A stretch of 32,266 nt of DNA, taken from contig NZ_CALIZP010000082.1 in assembly GCF_938028825.1 (NCBI RefSeq), positions 1-32,266 on the forward strand. Reading direction: 5' to 3'. Source of the stretch: an uncultured Cardiobacterium sp. GTDB lineage: Bacteria; Pseudomonadota; Gammaproteobacteria; Cardiobacteriales; Cardiobacteriaceae. The notes below the pieces were generated by a model that saw only the letters and a program-made list of their open reading frames with translations, was not told where the DNA came from and did not search any database. The translations under genes and the position numbers were made by a program. Positions 29,222-32,266 of the stretch are shown piece after piece; within the stretch, counting starts at the first letter, position 1, and each line of letters opens with the position of its first letter.

Positions 29222-31618
29222 ATGTTGCTAAGTACGCAATGGCTGAAAGAAGATTACGGCATTGATCTGCCGCCCGCGCTGCTTGCCGAACGCCTGACGA
29301 TGGCAGGGCTGGAAGTGGATGATGTTGCCCATGCAGCACCGCCGTTTTCCGGGGTGGTCGTCGCACAAATCCTGACCCTGAACGCGCATCCCGATGCGGA
29401 CAAATTGCGGGTTGCCACCGTTGATGCGGGGAGCAGCGAGACACTGCAAATCGTTTGTGGTGCGCCCAATGTGGCCGTTGGCATCAAAGTGCTGCTGGCG
29501 ACGATTGGTGCGGTGCTGCCGGGCGATGTCCACATCAAAAAATCGAAATTGCGCGGGGTAGAGTCGTTTGGCATGCTCTGTTCTGCACGCGAACTGGGAC
29601 TAAGCGATGAACATGCGGGTTTGTTGGTTCTGCCGGAGGATGCCCCGGTGGGGACGGATATTCGCGATTATTTACGTCTGAATGACAGCATCATTGATAT
29701 TGATCTGACGCCAAACCGCGCCGACTGCTTTTCTATACGGGGGCTGGCACGGGAGATCGCCCAACTATGCCGGGATGAACTGGGCGGGGATTTTCATCTG
29801 CCGCCATTACCCGCAGTTGAAGTCAACACCAATGGCAAATGTACCTTGACCATCGAAAACCGCGCCCCGCAAGACAGCCCGCGCTATCTGGGCAGAGTCA
29901 TTCACAGCATTGACATCAGTCGCGCTACGCCGCCGCATCTGGCCGAGCGCTTGCGCCGTGCCGGAATCCGTACCCATGATCCGGTTGTTGATGTCACTAA
30001 TTACGTCATGCTGATGCTGGGGACACCGCTGCATGCCTTTGATGCAGACAAAATCAGCGGTGGCATCGTGGTGCGTCGCGCGCAAGCAGGGGAGAAACTG
30101 CGCTTGCTCAATGATAGTGAGGCCGCCCTGGATGAAGACGTTTTGGTTATCGCCGATAAAGAAAAAGCGCTGGCAGTTGCCGGCGTCATGGGTGGGGCGG
30201 ATAGTGCCTGTTCAACTGCTACCCGGAACATCATCCTGGAAGCCGCTTGGTTCAGTCCGCCGCGCATCGCAGGGAAAGCGCGCCGTTTTGCCGTGTCGAG
30301 CGACAGCGCACAACGCTTCGAGCGCGGTGTGGATTACACCTTGCAAGAAACCGCACTGAACCTTGCCACGGATCTGATTTTGACCATATGCGGCGGAGAG
30401 GCGGAAGAAGCAGCCGCTGCTGTCAGCCCGGAATATCTGCCGCAGCGCTTGCCGGTCACGGTATCAAGTAAAAGCATTGCCCAATGTATTGGGCGCGATT
30501 ACGACGATGCTGTTATCACAAACATTCTGACGGGACTTGGTGGCGAAGTGCAATTTGCCGACGGCGTTTGGCAAGTTGTACCGCCCGCTTGGCGCTTTGA
30601 TTTGATGATAAACGAAGATTTGATCGAAGAAATCGCGCGTATTGATGGTTATACCAACATTCCCGACCATCTGCCTGCGGTGCGGTACCAGCACGAAGCC
30701 GGCGAAAACCGCAGTCTGCGTTATTACAGAGATTTGCTGGTGGCACAAGGCTTTCAGGAAGCGGTCACTTACAGCTTTATCGATAATACCAGCCACCAGG
30801 TGTTCTTTCCGGGAACGACGGCAATTACGCTGCAAAATCCGATCAGCACTAACCTTGCCGAAATGCGGCGCAGTCTATTGCCGGGGCTGGTTAATGCCCT
30901 GATTTATAACCGTAACCGCCAGCAATATGACGTGCGTCTGTTTGAATCTGGCCGCGTGTTCCTGCCGCAAGCGGGGGGGAATACTGCCGATTGTGCACAG
31001 CCCGTGCGTATTGCCGGTGTTATCAGCGGCTTAGCGGCCCCTGAGCAATGGGGAGTTGCAGCACGGAAAACGGATTTCTTTGATGCCAAGGCGGTCGTAG
31101 AAAACCTGCTGGCGCAAAAACGGGGAATCAGTTATCAACCATCGCGACAAACCTATCTACATCCGGGGAAAAGCGCTGACATATACGACGATGCGGGGCA
31201 GTACTTGGGCTGCGTTGGCGCTTTGCACCCGCAATTGTTACAAACGCTGGATGCGCGCGGCAGTGAAATTTACATTTTCGAAATCAACAAGTTGTCCGAA
31301 CTGCCGGTAGAGCACCTACCGCATTATCGCAACATCAGCAAATTCCCAACGGTGCGCCGCGATTTGGCATTGGTTGTTGATAAAAATATTGCTGTTGCCG
31401 ATATCTTGGCTACCGTACGGCAGCAAGTTGGTGAGCGTTTGAGCGATGTCTATTGCTTCGATGTTTACCGGGATGGAAAACTTGGCAACAAACAGAGCAT
31501 TGCCTTAGCGCTATATTTACAGGATTCCGAAAAAACCTTGCAGGATGAGGAGGTTGAAAGTACCATTGCGGCACTTGTTACACATTTGAGAAACATATTC
31601 AACGCAGAATTAAGGTAG
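29222..31618 (+). CDS. pheT: Phenylalanine--tRNA ligase beta subunit
   Basis: A 798-residue subunit of normal length. Domains in order: N-terminal part and tRNA-binding OB fold (about 40-150, HPDADKLRVATVDAG and GVESFGMLCSARELGL). The B3/4 editing domain follows (VDVTNYVMLMLGTPLHAFDADKI, GVMGG, ILEAAWFSP). B5 is around 400-470 (FDLMINEDLIEEIARIDGY). A catalytic-like core comes next, then the C-terminal FDX-ACB domain (FPTVRRDLALVVD near 700). It recognises tRNA-Phe and edits mischarged Tyr. GAGGAT precedes the ATG. ihfA starts 6 bases after its stop. Confidence 0.97.
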   Translation: MLLSTQWLKEDYGIDLPPALLAERLTMAGLEVDDVAHAAPPFSGVVVAQILTLNAHPDADKLRVATVDAGSSETLQIVCGAPNVAVGIKVLLATIGAVLPGDVHIKKSKLRGVESFGMLCSARELGLSDEHAGLLVLPEDAPVGTDIRDYLRLNDSIIDIDLTPNRADCFSIRGLAREIAQLCRDELGGDFHLPPLPAVEVNTNGKCTLTIENRAPQDSPRYLGRVIHSIDISRATPPHLAERLRRAGIRTHDPVVDVTNYVMLMLGTPLHAFDADKISGGIVVRRAQAGEKLRLLNDSEAALDEDVLVIADKEKALAVAGVMGGADSACSTATRNIILEAAWFSPPRIAGKARRFAVSSDSAQRFERGVDYTLQETALNLATDLILTICGGEAEEAAAAVSPEYLPQRLPVTVSSKSIAQCIGRDYDDAVITNILTGLGGEVQFADGVWQVVPPAWRFDLMINEDLIEEIARIDGYTNIPDHLPAVRYQHEAGENRSLRYYRDLLVAQGFQEAVTYSFIDNTSHQVFFPGTTAITLQNPISTNLAEMRRSLLPGLVNALIYNRNRQQYDVRLFESGRVFLPQAGGNTADCAQPVRIAGVISGLAAPEQWGVAARKTDFFDAKAVVENLLAQKRGISYQPSRQTYLHPGKSADIYDDAGQYLGCVGALHPQLLQTLDARGSEIYIFEINKLSELPVEHLPHYRNISKFPTVRRDLALVVDKNIAVADILATVRQQVGERLSDVYCFDVYRDGKLGNKQSIALALYLQDSEKTLQDEEVESTIAALVTHLRNIFNAELR

Positions 31619-31624
31619 GCAAAA

Positions 31625-31921
31625 ATGACTCTGACAAAAGCGGACATCGTCGAATCCATCATTACACAAATCGGCGTCCCGCGCCCCGAAGCGCGACAAA
31701 TGGTGGACGAAATGTTTGAAGAAGTGCGCGCCTGCCTGTCGGCCGGGGAGTCAGTAAAATTGTCCGGATTTGGCAATTTTGAACTGCGTGACAAAAAACA
31801 GCGACCGGGAAGGAACCCTAAGACTGGTCAAGAAATACCGATAACGGCGCGCCGCGTCGTGAGTTTCAAGGCCGGACAGAAACTGAAGGCACGCGTATCC
31901 GGCAGCAAACCACGAGGTTAG
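31625..31921 (+). CDS. ihfA: Integration host factor subunit alpha
   Basis: A 98-residue HU/IHF-family DNA-bending protein: MTLTKADIVESIITQIGV, then GESVKLSGFGNFELRDKKQRPGRNPKTGQEIPI. The arm carries the RPGRNPKTG motif with the intercalating Pro, and the C-terminal RRVVSFKAGQKLKARV follows. The position directly after pheT identifies it as the alpha subunit. AAGGTAGG upstream is the ribosome binding site. It is the last gene of the pheST-ihfA unit; no strong terminator is seen before the rRNA promoter. Confidence 0.97.
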   Translation: MTLTKADIVESIITQIGVPRPEARQMVDEMFEEVRACLSAGESVKLSGFGNFELRDKKQRPGRNPKTGQEIPITARRVVSFKAGQKLKARVSGSKPRG

Positions 31922-31992
31922 AAAGATAGAAGTAAAATTTCCTTCTAAAACAGCAGTTAACGAAAAATCTGGTAAAATATTTGCGAAAGGGC

Positions 31993-32020
31993 TTGCGCGG
32001 GAGGGATTGACAGCTATAAT
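31993..32020 (+). promoter_or_regulatory. rRNA operon promoter (P1-type)
   Basis: -35 TTGCGC (31993-31998), 16 bases, perfect -10 TATAAT (32015-32020), then a GC-only discriminator GCGCGGCC typical of ppGpp/DksA control. An A/T-rich UP-like stretch (31961-31982, AAAAATCT and TAAAATATTT) lies directly upstream. A TTGACA at 32007-32012 is too near the -10 to be its -35. Only one promoter was identified, about 190 bases before 16S. Confidence 0.82.
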
Positions 32021-32067
32021 GCGCGGCCTTGCCACGGTGTACGGGTCTTTTGAAGACTTGGTACCGG

Positions 32068-32078
32068 GATCTTTAACA
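32068..32078 (+). promoter_or_regulatory. BoxA-like antitermination element in the rRNA leader
   Basis: GATCTTTAACA matches the core of the rrn boxA (CTTTAACA), which binds NusB-NusE to allow antitermination over the rRNA genes. It lies about 45 bases after the expected transcription start. Confidence 0.65.
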
Positions 32079-32121
32079 AGAGAGAAGATGGTTTGTGCGG
32101 GTGTTTTGTTGCTGTAGATTT

Positions 32122-32144
32122 GCCGGCCGGATTGTCCGGTTGGC
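32122..32144 (+). other. Stem-loop in the rRNA leader
   Basis: A 10-bp stem (32122-32131 with 32135-32144, two G-U pairs) with a TTG loop and no T run after it. It is probably a leader folding element upstream of the pre-16S processing stem. Confidence 0.55.
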
Positions 32145-32210
32145 AGAGAAAAAAGACAAACATCCGAACTGAGATTATTTGAGAGACAGTAATGCAGTTT
32201 GGGAAAGAAT

Positions 32211-32266
32211 GAACTGAAGAGTTTGATTCTGGCTCAGATTGAACGCTGGCGGCATGCTTAACACAT
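32211..32266 (+). rRNA. rrs: 16S ribosomal RNA, 5' end
   Basis: Starts GAACTGAAGAGTTTGATTCT and continues GGCTCAGATTGAACGCTGGC, matching the universal 5' region. AGAGTTTGAT corresponds to E. coli position 8, so position 1 falls at 32211. The gene runs off the right edge. GGCGGCATGCTTAACACAT fits gamma- and betaproteobacteria. Confidence 0.97.

Noticed and set aside
31927..31947. Hairpin after ihfA as a terminator
   Set aside because: The stem TAGAAG/CTTCTA is short and AT-rich and is followed by AAAAC, not T residues.
32007..32012. Perfect -35 TTGACA near the rRNA promoter
   Set aside because: It is 2 bases from TATAAT and no -10 lies 16-18 bases downstream, so it cannot act as the -35 of this promoter.

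Overview
The window is ordinary bacterial chromosome of high GC content, with short intergenic gaps, mostly good Shine-Dalgarno sites and sigma70-type promoters. The order thrS-infC-rpmI-rplT-pheS-pheT-ihfA is the gammaproteobacterial arrangement. Together with the 5' end of a 16S gene and a small repeat resembling the Neisseria Correia element, it suggests a host-associated gammaproteobacterium of the Cardiobacterium type. The genus is an inference; the partial 16S is too short to decide it.

Layout. Positions 1-1650 hold the start of a dGTPase gene (minus), a small four-helix membrane protein, tRNA-Val(GAC) (minus) and rplU-rpmA; obgE follows behind a terminator. Positions 2811-8432 are a minus-strand block: ackA-pta (acetate/acetyl-phosphate), tatA-tatB-tatC (twin-arginine export) and ampD (muropeptide recycling). 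A repeat-filled gap lies between tatB and tatC. Positions 8550-9601 are a broken AAA-type ATPase gene. It is separated from the divergent ogt-crcB pair (DNA alkylation repair, fluoride channel) by a promoter region with a 9+9 bp inverted repeat. valS follows. Positions 13622-15792 (minus) carry a nitroreductase, an unusual membrane-anchored response regulator and radC; coaBC diverges from radC.

Positions 17157-22538 (minus) form an apparent transcription unit macA-macB-outer membrane factor (tripartite efflux), then an orphan VapB-like antitoxin gene and a secreted NlpE-like protein. The antitoxin gene is interrupted in frame by a 105-bp Correia-like miniature element, which is the most interesting structure in the window. 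On the plus strand there follow a Fe3+-type substrate-binding protein and a SIS-domain sugar-phosphate enzyme. The translation cluster comes next: thrS has a tRNA-like leader hairpin and infC has an AUA start. The window ends with a strong stringent-type rRNA promoter and the first 56 bases of 16S rRNA.

No CRISPR array, prophage, integrase or full-length insertion sequence was seen. No gap between genes exceeds about 300 bases; the longest (31922-32210) is the rRNA promoter and leader.
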